DNA of 64,000 nucleotides from Artocarpus heterophyllus. Its lineage: Eukaryota; Streptophyta; Magnoliopsida; Rosales; Moraceae. The notes below the pieces were generated by a model. That model had not been told where the DNA came from, made no database searches, and saw only the letters and a program-made list of their open reading frames with translations. The stretch lies in assembly GCA_025403435.1 (NCBI GenBank), contig CM046327.1, positions 16,864,440 through 16,928,439 on the forward strand, in the 5' to 3' direction. Shown piece by piece: positions 25,001 to 36,473 of the stretch. The translations under genes and the position numbers were made by a program. Each line of letters starts with the position of its first letter. Position 1 is the stretch's first letter.

Positions 25001-26867
25001 ACACCCTCTAAAATAAAGTAAAGAATTTAAATACAACATACAGAAAAAGTAAAGAATATCTTGACGGTCAATGCATTATTAATAAAAGGCATGTTACTCA
25101 GCAATTAGCTATCAATTGCGGACCAAAACATCAATTTCAATTAACAAATATATATATATATATATATACACTCTAGACCAACCTATCATTGTTCAAAAAT
25201 CTTTATTTGCCTACTATATAAGTGGTGAAAGGGTGTCTCCTCTTCCAGGTACGCTTTTTGTAGTTTGAAATCAGTTTTATTTTTCTATATTTTATACAAG
25301 ACAAAGTTGGTATTTTTATTATTATTTGAAATTATTTACTATTTTATATTGGACAAGATTGGAATAAAGAGCTCTACCATAAAATTTCACAAGTTTGGTA
25401 ACATACGGTAAAGATTTCGGCTATTTTCTTAGATTTCTTTCTTTTTATATTAATATTGCTTGAATCCTTGAGTTGAGAAGATAATGACGAAAGATATCCA
25501 CGTTTCTTTTCATTGTGAGCCGTTGATTGCAATTGGCATATGGTTAGAAAGTTTTGTTGATAACTTGTGGGTACATATAGCAATACTAAAAGATTTTATC
25601 TCCGCAACCAATATATTCATAATTTGGATGCCAATAATAAAATATGGTATTTCTATTTGGTGAAAACTAAATTTTCATTATCATAGCCTGAAATATATTT
25701 GTTGTAAACAGTTTAGCTACTCCTAGCAATTATCATACGTCTACTGCACATGTAACTACGTAATGTACATACATATATATAACTATGTTTTATTATATTC
25801 ATATTTAACAAAATATGTGTAAACTTTGCTTTGTGACTAGCTAATCTTATTAAAAAATTTCTAAAAAAAACTTACCTATAAATCAATTAATTTAACACGC
25901 ATGTTGTTAATTAAAAACTTGTTAATTGACAAACTTCATTTACAGGATAGGCTTAAGCGAAAAATTATTGAGATTTTTTTTTTTTTTTTTGTCATTAAGA
26001 TCAGAAAACTAGGAAGAAAGATGATAAACTCCAGGCTATCAAACCCTCTGGTGGTTCAATTTATTCAAATCATTAATTAATTAGTATTTACTATCGAAAG
26101 AACCACCGGATTAATACTTATAGGCATGGAACTAGTTATAGAAATAATTAAAGGATGCCACACTCCTAAGCATATACAACCACATAACGATAACTGAATA
26201 ATAACAACAATTAACCGCTAATTGTAATAATTATTGGAACAATCATATTTTTGTTTCGAAAAACCTACCGAGTTACTTAATTCAAACTCAATGGTAATCA
26301 AATCTTTTAGAAAAAAAAAAAAAAACATAAATGAAGGTTTAGTTCTCACAAAAGACATGCAGGCTACGTACTTCGAAACTATGTACGTACGCATATTTTC
26401 ATTAAATATTCATGTATTTTAATCTTCCAAAGGCTTAAAATTTTGAGACAATTTAATATAACATAGGCCATTTGCTAGTAAAATAATAGGGAAATTTTGT
26501 AAATAATATATTTTAAGATTTACTTTTTATAAATACCACACATATTTATTTGTAACACAACTTAATATGTAATATATATTGATAGTGTGGCATAATTTTT
26601 TTTAACTATGGTCTATATAAACATAACTTTTAAAAGCGTAGTATAACATGTAATTTTCTCTAGGATAATAGGGCTAAAAATTAATATATATATATATATG
26701 TATGTATACATGCTCATGTATATAATATATTATTATATTATGGGGAGAAAATGCACAGAAGTTAAATAATTGGAGGGGAAAATTTAGAAAAAGCAAAGAA
26801 TCATGTGCAGTCACGTTACAAGAGTGAGATGACTCTCCCAATCACTATATGACCAATTACTTTTGTA

Positions 26868-27080
26868 CTTCTAAATTGCCAAAACTCTTCATTTTGTCTG
26901 CCGAACTTTTAATGTTTTGTTTAAATAGACGGAATTAAACTAAGATGATTTACACTTAAGAGTGATAAAATCTTATTTTTACTCTTATATTTGTCTCATG
27001 TGTAAATCACACGGGCTTAATTCTGTCTATTTAAAAGTAAAATCAGAGGTTCAAATGGCAAATTAAGGAGTTTTGAAAGT
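26868..27080. mobile_element. Palindromic MITE-like element
   Basis: The two halves are inverted copies of about 75 bases: ttaaatagacggaatta near 26920 faces taattctgtctattta near 27018. The second copy, near 40030-40760, is split by a solo LTR at its centre. It is non-coding. Confidence 0.55.
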
Positions 27081-27779
27081 TATAGACAAATGGTAATTTT
27101 TAAAGTTCAAGAAACAAAGTAAAGAGTTTTGAGATTTAAGAGGTAAAGCGGTGATTTTTAAAGTTTAGAAGGTAAAGGAAAAAAAACCCCAAAGTTTATG
27201 GTTGAACAAAACTTAAAAAAAAAAAAACTTTTATGGACATTCACATGATCAAATAAATAAAATTATAATTTCATACATATAATTTAGTCATTATAAATTT
27301 GGAAAGAATGTAACTTGCATTAGAACAATTTAGGAATACATACAATTAAATATAAAATCCATAAAGGGAATACATTTTTTATATTTTCCTTGCAATGTTG
27401 TACAACATAATACGTATAAAGATCCTGAATTAACATATACGTCAGATATAGTTTACCTATTACACAATTTTTCTTTCTCAAAATAACCTTAACATAAATT
27501 TATAGAAGCAACAATTGGTAATTAAATCATTCCAAATCTGATTTTCTCATATTTGGTGATTTTCAGGTCTTCCTTAAACTTGAAGGCCAAACACTCAAAA
27601 CAAATGTACTAAAAAAAATAAACAAAGACGGCCACACCAACCATCCTAACACAGTTTCAAAATCATTGGCCTAGGCCGTGGAGAATGTCGATGTAGAGGT
27701 TAGATAACCAATGATTTCTTCGGTTGCCGTAGAACTGTCCGGTAGTCCGATCCTTATTTTCTCCAGTTTATCATGATTC

Positions 27780-28067
27780 ATGATGGAAGAGAACAACGAA
27801 GAATTTCAAAGAATTAGGCTAAATGTGTCTTGTCGACAGGGGATCATCAGAGTAAGTAGCCTCCGAATCAAAAGAGCAAACGCCAATCTGAGCTTTTCAA
27901 GACATGCAAGTCAGCCCCTTGGTCGGCATTTCCTTCTGTTCAGGCAAAACAAAGTTGAGTCACCAGTTCCTCCAGAAGTTGACGTGATGGTAACCATCGG
28001 GAGACCAAGCGAGCGACAAGCCAACAACGATGGCTCCGACACTGCCCTGCCGAATTTAGTGCTTTGA
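27780..28067 (+). CDS. Unrecognised 95-codon ORF, copy 1 (doubtful gene)
   Basis: An ATG-initiated frame of 95 residues starts MMEENNEEFQRIRLN and matches the frame at 41535-41822 without indels. I recognise no domain. By hand count the copies differ at about 16 bases, and nearly all change the amino acid (about 11 residues), which argues against selection on the protein. An acceptor-like tccag lies just upstream, and a good donor (agagtaagt) occurs after codon 24 in phase 0. The first 24 codons could therefore be a 5' exon of the RING gene further right. Function unknown. Confidence 0.25.
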   Translation: MMEENNEEFQRIRLNVSCRQGIIRVSSLRIKRANANLSFSRHASQPLGRHFLLFRQNKVESPVPPEVDVMVTIGRPSERQANNDGSDTALPNLVL

Positions 28068-30247
28068 GAGTTTGTGGTTCTCCATGGACACAAAATGAGT
28101 CAATCCTTGCCAAAGGTGGTCACTTTCCGTTGCTCAGCACCTTGTATCCACCTCTGGATCAATTGGGTCCCAGATACACCGATCAACTCTTTCCATTATG
28201 GCTTTGCATTAGACCTAGTTTTAGAAGACCAATGGGCTAGGGCATGTGCTGGAAGAATTTGAGAGGCATAAAAGACCTTTTTAGCAGACCGAAAGAACTA
28301 CATTAGAAGGGTTCAAGCTCTTAGATTTTTTATTGATGTGATATTCTCAGCCTACTGGCGAGTAATTCTTTGGAAAATTGGATGTTGGTATAGTGGAGCA
28401 AACCAAAAAGTAGGTTTTTGTGCATATTTTGGAGGATTTTGGATGTGAGAGGGGAAAAAATGAATTTGAAATGAATGAAGAGAGATTTGGGTACGTAGTG
28501 AGGGAAAATAGGGCTTGGGAAATAGAAGGGATAGCTTGTTCAGAGGCACCCTCCATTGATGAGTGTGTGCGTCCCCACGGTTTCAAAACAATAGAGAATG
28601 TGGCCCTTTTATAGGAGGAGACTTGAATTACGCACCCAGTAATTTTTAATTGTTTGGATTCTCACCCAAACAATTATGGAATGTTTGTTGTATACTCTTT
28701 TTAGCTTGATTTTTTACTTTGAAAATTGGCCTTTATCTTCTTCTTTTTTTTTTCTTTGAATTTGGGGTGTGAGAATTAGAACTCTACATTTTGTAATAGA
28801 GTTAGATGTAGTATTACCGTTAGACTATGTCTACAATTAATATTTATCTTAATTATTTTAAAACAACAAAAGGGGACTTTTTTATGGCTTGAAAATTTAC
28901 TTGTAGCGTTTCTCTTTTTCTTTTTTTCTTAAGAAAGTTGAATTAATTTCTCTTTAAAACAAATTTTCATAGTTACACTGGTATTTTTCCTCCATTATTT
29001 AGAGAGGCCACAACATAATTATAGAATAGAGAATAATCAAGGGATTATCAGGAACTACTGTATAATATTTATTTTTTAAGCGAATTATTAACGTTGTAAA
29101 CATCCTTGACTACCTTGGATACACTCATCAATATTAAATGGAAAGCGGATAGTTTTTAAGGGACTCATTTCCAATTTTAGTGTTGAAAATAATGGTTCCT
29201 AAACAATCATATTATGACAGATTATTTAAAAATTTTTTAAAAAATTTTGATTAACTTTTGTATATTTTTTATTAAATGATATGTCATAATACAATTAATT
29301 AAACACCATTTGAGATACCAAAAATAGGATAGACGATTTGACTCTGTGTTTAAGAATGTATTTATAAAATTTGGCAAAAATTTCCATACCTAGAAAAATA
29401 TAACAAAATCAAAGAAAAACAGTCATTATCCTTATTTTTTAAAAAGGAATAAAATCTGCCACTAAAGTCCCATTTGTACCGTTGAATATTACCAAGTGAT
29501 ATATAGCTGTATTAAGTAAATTATCTATTAGATTCAGATGTATCCAATAGATATTTTACTTAATGTAGATAAATATGGCACATTATTATTTAACAGTAAA
29601 TAGGTAACTGGTTACCATAAAATGTGGTAAAATGTTACCATTCAAAGCAAAAAAGAAAAGGTAACAAAATCAAATAGAATCTGCCATCATTAACTAAACA
29701 ATTTAGTAAACTGTAATAAGATTTGCTGACTTATTCAGAGTAGCCAAACATAATTTACTTTTTTAAAATGTTTTCCTATAATTGTTAAGGTCTCTATATT
29801 TTCATCTAACTATATCTAGTATACTTTTTTATTTAATATTAGATAGATACTTTCCTTAAAATAAATAATGTGTGTATATACAATGGACTCAATTTTTTGT
29901 CTAATTTTTAGTATCTTCAATAGTATTTAATCAAACATATTATGATATATCATTTGATTAATAGTACGTAAAAGTCAATTAGATACTATTTCAAACTTTT
30001 TAAATAATATGTCATGAGGGGATTAATTAGACAACATTTAAGACACCAAAAATAAAATAAAAAATTTAAGTTCATTGTATCTATAAGTCTATCTAAGTAT
30101 ATATATTATTTGTTTTAAGGAAAGTATCTATCTATATTAAGTAAAAAAAAAATTATTATATATAAATAGATGAGAAATGTATAGGTCTTAATAATTATTG
30201 AAAAACATTTTATTTAAAAAAGTAAATTATCTTTGAATCTAGATACG
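28068..30247. other. Block B1 non-coding stretch
   Basis: Several short open frames on both strands around 28347-28614 are mirrored in the second copy, but they overlap each other and show no recognisable domain. From 28620 on the sequence is AT-rich with nothing recognisable. Confidence 0.5.
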
Positions 30248-30888
30248 ATGGGCCTCTTTGGGAGGGTTTTATATAAGATGTTTTTGGCTTCTTAGGTCCA
30301 AAAGATGCTTCAGGAGGTGTTTAGATGATTTATTATAGTGCTTGAACTTTTTTTGCCAAGTGCCACAGAAGTGATGTGTGGATCGATATTTGCCAAACCC
30401 TCATAAATTCTTTCATCCAATGCCATGTTCACAGCTCTTAAAGATTTAATGACTATTTGACCCTCAACTCAAATTAACTTTACCTTGAGGGTATATTTTG
30501 TTTAATCAAATATGATATGATACTGTGGCGTGGCATTTTCTGCAATTTTTAAGTGGCATAAGTCAGTCCAAGCTTTTATTTTTGTGGCATACATGTAAAG
30601 AGCCTGAAGTGCTTTGACTCTCTAAAAATGCTTAAAGTCAAAGTCACAAAACATGACTTCTCAAAAAGACCTTTCGAAATAGACTTCAAAACTAACACCA
30701 AAGTTTGATAACACATTATAAACTTCATTATAACATTTTTATCACTTGTTAAAAAATTTTAAAACTATTTTGACACGTCTAAGCTCTTTTAAAAATATAG
30801 TTACAAATACTTACAGAAAAACCATAGCTTTTGCTTCTCTTCTTTTAACTGACTAAAAGCATAAGCAAAAACCCCACCAAACGGACCC
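30248..30888. mobile_element. hAT-like MITE, about 640 bp
   Basis: Inverted ends read tgggcctctttgggaggg on the left and, reverse-complemented from the right, tgggtccgtttggtgggg. Such ends are common in plant hAT-type MITEs. The same element sits at about 43995-44635, so it predates the duplication. A clean 8-bp target duplication was not found. Confidence 0.5.
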
Positions 30889-31149
30889 AATATATACCGG
30901 TAATCATTATAGTGCTCTAATGAGACTGTAAAAATACACATTTCTTAAGATTAAAGATCATTATTTTGCATTAACATTTCTTGTTAAATCCTCTAATTAA
31001 TTGTATTTTTGTGTTAATTATTAAAATTATAAAAAAAAATGCTGATTTGCTAGATGGTAAAAATAAAAGAAGAAGCAAATCTTCTTCATTGCATCTGACT
31101 CGGATGCATATCCAGGAAAAAAATAAAAAAAATCTTTGAATAGTAGTTC

Positions 31150-31215
31150 TTTACTACTATAAATAAACCCCCTTATCATTCATGGCCATTCTTGGTCAAT
31201 TCCCCCCTCTCTAGA
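31150..31215 (+). promoter_or_regulatory. TATA-like promoter candidate upstream of the RING remnant
   Basis: The sequence ctactataaataaaccccc at about 31156 is a good TATA element followed by a C-rich segment. It lies about 1.3 kb upstream of the first recognisable RING exon and is repeated at about 44900. Whether it ever drove the RING gene is inference. Confidence 0.3.
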
Positions 31216-32439
31216 TTTTTTTTTTTTTTTTGCAATACCCTTTTAGGAGGATATGCTGTTAGGGTACTCCTCCGATCCCACTTTTAATATTAAAGTAATG
31301 CCTAAATTAGTGTAGAGAATTTGGTGAGGCAGAGAGATGATCTTGTATACATAGTATTTTTGTATGGATTGTAGCTCCATATCTGCTTTGTAATGTTTAT
31401 ATTTTTTATGGAATAAATTATATTTTTCAAGTCTTTAATAATTATTGTTAGTGTTATTATGTTGCTCAGTTCTTGCATAAATTCAGTCATACTTTTTTTA
31501 TGTAATTTAATTGTATTGCATAATTAATATTTAATAATAATTGAATAAAGCTAAATTTTATGGAATGTCTTTTACTACAATATGACTTGTTATGTTGTCG
31601 ATTTTAGATATTTCATATGATGATATGCTGCTAAAATTAATGCAATAATTTATTCCATTTAATATATTAATTTTGATTTTTTATTATCTTTTTTATCTTA
31701 AAATTATGTTAATTATAATTATAGTGATAGCAGTTATAATTTTCATAGTTAGTGCACCAAATCATTAGTGAGAGATGATCATTTTGCTACATTTTATAGA
31801 AAAACCCTTACTGCATTATTGCTTGCTATATTGTCGCTTTAGGTTGAGTTATAGAAATAGTAAATGTGCTTGCTATTAATAGGAAAAGATAGAATAAATC
31901 AAATGCTTTAGATAATTATTTAAAGTTAAAATTCTATATTATTTATGAAACATAAAAGAGATTTTTGAAGTTTTATCGTTTTAATTTTATGTTTTAAAAT
32001 CTTATTTAAAATTATTAAAAATATATTTTTTTAAATCTCATTAAAATCACCCTTGCCTTTTTAGGAGTTAAATTATCAATCTTTCAACTTCCAACCTCTT
32101 TGTGGAAATGACAACATTTTTATACTATGAACGTCTGCGTTTAAAGAATCATTTTGGGTGATACGACATGCTCTTTATATATATGCCATAAATTTTAAGC
32201 TTGGATTGATTTATACCACTAAAAAAATAATTTGTAGAGAATGCTATAGCAATATCATCACTTATATGAGAAATACCTACATATACCTTTAACATATTTG
32301 CCCATATCCAAAGAGAGAGAAAAAAAGAAAGAAAGAAAAAACTACGTTTATTTTGTGGGTATTTCAGGCAGTGTATAAAATATTACTTATACCAATATGA
32401 CACATATATATATATATATATATATCTTTCACGTGACAG

Positions 32440-33810
32440 GCAGTGGAGATTGTGAAAAGGGGTAGGAATAACAGGCCAGCGAATTCATTGTTTGATCGAA
32501 TTGAGGTAAAAAAAGCTTTAATTATTTTCTAAAATAAAAAAAAATATCTACATTTTTTTCTGACTTGTTTCTTTTAAAAAAATTAAAAATGTTAATAAAA
32601 TTATCCTTTGATTAATTAATTGCTATAATCTATTAACATCCAATAAATGATTATAACTTTTATATACTAATTGCAAAGGTGGTATAATTTTATAGGATAT
32701 TATGATTCATAATCATAATGATAAAGATGATGACGATTCTGATCGTACGATTTTTAACGGATCTGTGGATGATTATGATGAAGAGCATGATGATATGCTT
32801 CTTGATGTAGATAACATGTCATATGAGGTAATATATTATATCGATTCATGAATTATATATATTTTTTTAGATTGCACGTACGTGTTTCTAGTTATATTGT
32901 TTGCGTAATACTTTGATTATTAAAAACAATTTAAATTTATACAACTATTCTATTCTGCAAAATCATTGACACTACTAGCTAGTACTAATTAAAATTAATC
33001 TTGCCCCTAACTTTAAGGTTATGCCATCCGTAAGGTGCTGCTAAATGGAAGAATCTTATCAATGTTCATATATGATAAATTATAGCATAGATCAAATTGC
33101 CGAATCAAAAAACTTTGGTGCTATCATATAGCTTTGTATCGTCTAAGTTTAAGAGCGGACTTGAAGCGCTGACATCTGCCACAGGGTAAAACACTGCCTC
33201 TCAGCCCCCGATTGATTCTACCATGGAGGGCAACGATAGACAATAACTCCCCCGGACGTAGCTTACAACTGTCATTGTTTTGATATTTGCTAGCCAAACA
33301 ACACCTAACCCAAGTTGCTATTTGTTTTGGAGCTCTTTTCCAAATATTAATGATTTATTTTGGATTTCAGGAACTAATCGCGTTGGGCAAAACTAATTGG
33401 CGAGGTGAACACCAGATTGAGTGAAGAAGATATTACGGCAAATATGAGCCAACCAACATACCAACCCGCCATCACCATAACCTATAGAGGTGAACAAGTT
33501 TGCTGCATTTGTCGGATAATTATTCTAGACTGATTATGCGTTGATTGAAAAATTATATTTCTCTAATTTCTTTTTTTTCTCTCACTTTTAAATGTATGCA
33601 CGACATTGCGAGCTTTATTAGCCTAATTAAATGTCTAAATTTTGTTCAATTTTTTGAAACCATTTTTAGGAGGAATATGTTGATGGAGAAGAACTTGAGG
33701 AGCTGGAATGTGGCCACGAATTTTACTTCAACTGCATCAAAAAATGGCTTGTTCAGAAGAACTTTTGTCCCATATGCAAAAAGGGACAACCTTTGAATAT
33801 TAGGAGATAA
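32440..33810 (+). pseudogene. RING-H2 gene remnant (MBR-like), copy 1
   Basis: Exons 32440-32505, 32696-32827, 33371-33515 and 33670-33810 are recognisable, and all were originally phase 0. They encode an acidic linker (DKDDDDSD), a segment ELIALGK typical of MBR1/2-type RING E3 ligases, and a C-terminal RING (VCCICR, then EEYVDGEELEELECGHEF). The family transfers ubiquitin from E2 enzymes. Three faults are visible. An extra A near 33395 shifts the frame to a stop. The donor after CGG (33515) reads AT instead of GT. The fifth zinc ligand is Tyr instead of His (CGHEFYFNC). The N-terminal exons are not certain; 27780 onward is one candidate. Arabidopsis At5g67120, near the PLC and F-box homologs, is also a RING gene as I recall. 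Confidence 0.75.
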
Positions 33811-34144
33811 TAGTTTTTTTTTTTTCAGGGAGAAATAGTTAATTAGGAAGTGCACTGTGTGTACTAATATATGGGACATGTATGACATTTTCGTAATTAT
33901 ACTTTTACAAAACTTTTGCAAAATCTTTTTTTTAACAAGTTTTTATTGAAACCAAAAAAAAAAAAAACCATGGATGGGTATTTGTTTTTTTGGGCCTTTA
34001 GAAAAATTTTCATTAGAAGCAATAGTTTTATATGCCATTTGGAAGAATAATTGAAACCAACAGTCTAAGTTTAAGAACTGTAGCATGTGAAGACTTTATT
34101 CTGTAGTAACTTTTTATTTTTTACAATAACCTATGAAAGTTTTA

Positions 34145-35719
34145 GACATGTTGTGGACCGACAAAGGAGAGCCAGAGAGTTATAATGAAGCCATAGAGGC
34201 TGAAGATTCGGTCAAGTGGGAGTTAGCCATGAGGGATGAGATGGATTCCTTAATGTCCAATCAGACATGGCAATTGATAAAGTTACCACCGGGTAAAAAG
34301 TCCTTGCACAATAAGTGGGTATACCGGATTAAAGATGAATCTGATGGCAGCAAACGGTATTAGGCAAGGTTGGTGATAAAAGGCTTTCAGCAGAAAGAAG
34401 GCATCGACTTCAATGAGATTTTTTCTCCGGTGGTGAAGCTAACCACGATTAGGACGGTACTTGTGCTAGTGGCAAATGAGGACTTGTTCTTGGAACAGTT
34501 GGATGTGAAGCCAGCTTTTCTCCATGGTGATTTGGAGGAGGAGATCTACATGAAGCAGCCACAAGAGTTCGAAGTACCGGGCGAGGAGAACTTAGTATGC
34601 AAACTTCAGAAGAGCTTGTATGGCCTCAAACAAGCTCCCAGGCAGTGGTACAAGAAGTTTGACGGGTTTATGTGCAGCAACGGTTTCTTGAGGTGTCAGG
34701 GAGATCATTGTTGTTATTTGAAGAATTTTGGTGATTCTTACATCATACTGTTGCTATATGTCGATGACATGCTGATAGCAGAAGGTTGCAAACAGGAGAT
34801 CAACAAGCTGAAGAAGGAGCTGTCTAAGGAGTTTACAATGAAGGATTTGGGTGCTGCAAAACAAATCCTTGGGATGAGAATAACGAGGAACCGTAACAGT
34901 CTGAAACTGTCACATGAAGAATATGTTGAAAAGGTGCTGAGCAGATTCAACATGGGTAATACGAAGCCTATGAATACTCCCTTGGCCAGTCACTTCAAGT
35001 TATCAAAGGAGCAATCACCGACCACGGAGCAAGAACGAGACCACATGGCCAAGGTGCCTTATGCTTCCGCTATAGGTAGTCTCATGTATGCCATAGTCTG
35101 TACCAGACCAGACATTGCACATGCAGTGGGAGTTGTGAGTAGGTACATGAGTAATCCAGGTAAACAACATTGGGAGGCAGTAAAGTGGATTCTCAGATAT
35201 CTGAGAGGTACTGTGGGTTTAGCATTGTGTTTCAAGAAGTCAGACTTGGGACTACAGGGCTATGTTGATGTTGATATGGCTGGAGACATTGATGGCAGAA
35301 AAAGTACCACCAGTTATGTCTACACTTTGGGTGGCACTGCAATTAGTTGGGTCTCGAAGCTGCAAAAGATAGTTACACTCTCTACAACAGAAGCAGAGTA
35401 TGTGGCAATGACAGAAGCGAGCAAGGAGATGATTTGGTTGCTGTCATTTCTGGAAGAACTAGGTCACAAGCAGGAAAGGAGTGCATTATATAGTGACAGT
35501 CAGAGCACCATTCACTTGGCAAAAAATCCTACATTTTATGCTAGGACGAAGCATATACAATTGCAGTATCACTTCATCAAGTCGGCTTTGGAAGATGGAG
35601 TGTTGAAGCTTGAGAAGATTCTTGGGAGTCAGAATCCAGCAGATATGCTCACCAAGACGGTTCCGATTGAGAAACTGAAGTTGTGCGCAACTTCAATTGG
35701 ACTTTTCCATGAGGCGTGA
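34145..35719 (+). pseudogene. Copia reverse transcriptase-RNase H, one nonsense codon
   Basis: One reading frame covers the reverse transcriptase (KGFQQKEGIDFNEIFSPV, LDVKPAFLHGDLEEEIYM, SLYGLKQAPRQWYKK, catalytic YVDDML) and RNase H (STTEAEYVA, LYSDSQSTIHLAKNP, KHIQLQYHF). It ends at a normal stop at 35717-35719. The only lesion seen is a TAG at 34361-34363 where the family has Lys in RYKARLV. These enzymes would copy the element's RNA into DNA in virus-like particles. The single stop and otherwise clean frame point to fairly recent decay. The start is missing because of the truncation. Confidence 0.88.
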
Positions 35720-35777
35720 GAAGTCATTGCCGCTGCAGTTGGAGACATGGTGATTGATTAGTCTCCAAGTGGGAGAT

Positions 35778-36473
35778 TGTTGCAGATGTAGAGCCAAATC
35801 AAGTCGACAACCCAGCAAAAAGAAAGAAAAAGAGAGAAAAGCAGTCCTCGAGAGGCAGAAAGCCAGCGCCGCGGCGCTAGGACAAGAGCCCCTAGGCGCC
35901 AAGTGAAGATCGCCTAGGCGCTAGGAGCAAAACGCCTAAGCGTCGAGTGAATGACGCCTAGACGCCAGGTGCATGGTGCCTAGGGGTTGTAGGGGAGCGT
36001 CGCGGCGCTGATGCGCTGTGTTGCGCGATATTTTTTGAGTCAGAGTCAAACTCAAATGCCCCAAAAACGAGAAACTACTAGGGTTTTTCATTAGTTGCTA
36101 TTCTTCTTTTCCTTTGGTTATAAATAGACATAAGGTGGCTAGGGTTGTGTGTGTGACATTGAGAGTGACATTATTTTGTGTGAGGCATAATTCTTGAGTG
36201 CTCCATCATTGAGAGAGAAAAATTCCCACAGGGTTCTAGATAGAAGAAAGTTTTGGTAAGCACAATTTGAGAGTGTGTGAGAAACTTTTCTTGTAATCTG
36301 TAATCTCCTTCATCATAGTAGAATCTACAAACGGCAGAAACATGACGTAGTCTCAATTTTAGACGAACCTGTATAAAATTTAGTGTCTCTCTTTTCTTCT
36401 TTTCTCCAATTTATTTTCTATAATTATTCGTTCTTGTGATCCTTGGAATTAGGAGTCGCCTAATTACCCAATA
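35778..36473 (+). repeat. 3' LTR of the Tork/Tnt1-like element
   Basis: It begins TGTTGCAGATG directly after the purine tract and ends near cctaattacccaata. A TATA box (ggttataaatagac) lies near 36118. GC-rich tandem units with gcctaggcgc palindromes lie at about 35866-36000. It is related to the solo LTR at 40108-40684, which has a similar terminus on the opposite strand. Confidence 0.75.

Larger units (their letters stand above)
23349..34144. repeat. Segmental duplication block B, copy 1
   Basis: This 10.8-kb block recurs at 36474-47965 with the same order of landmarks and only scattered differences: the core repeat, paired ORFs, MITEs and the RING remnant. Homology stops at 34144, after cctatgaaagtttta. 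There copy 1 runs into a truncated copia element while copy 2 continues with different sequence. The first 1.2 kb is also found at 58677-59838 and, more diverged, at 59836-60346. Confidence 0.9.
34145..36473 (+). mobile_element. 5'-truncated Ty1-copia element (Tork/Tnt1-like) with 3' LTR
   Basis: The element starts abruptly inside pol at 34145, at the point where block B1 homology ends. It runs through reverse transcriptase, RNase H, a purine tract (ccaagtgggaga, about 35765-35776) and a 3' LTR from 35778 to about 36473. Block B2 begins at 36474. No 5' LTR, gag, protease or integrase remains. Confidence 0.85.

Noticed and set aside
28347..28614. Overlapping frames on both strands repeated in block B2 (42036-42392)
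   Set aside because: Conservation is explained by recent duplication; no domain, and both strands cannot be coding in these frames.
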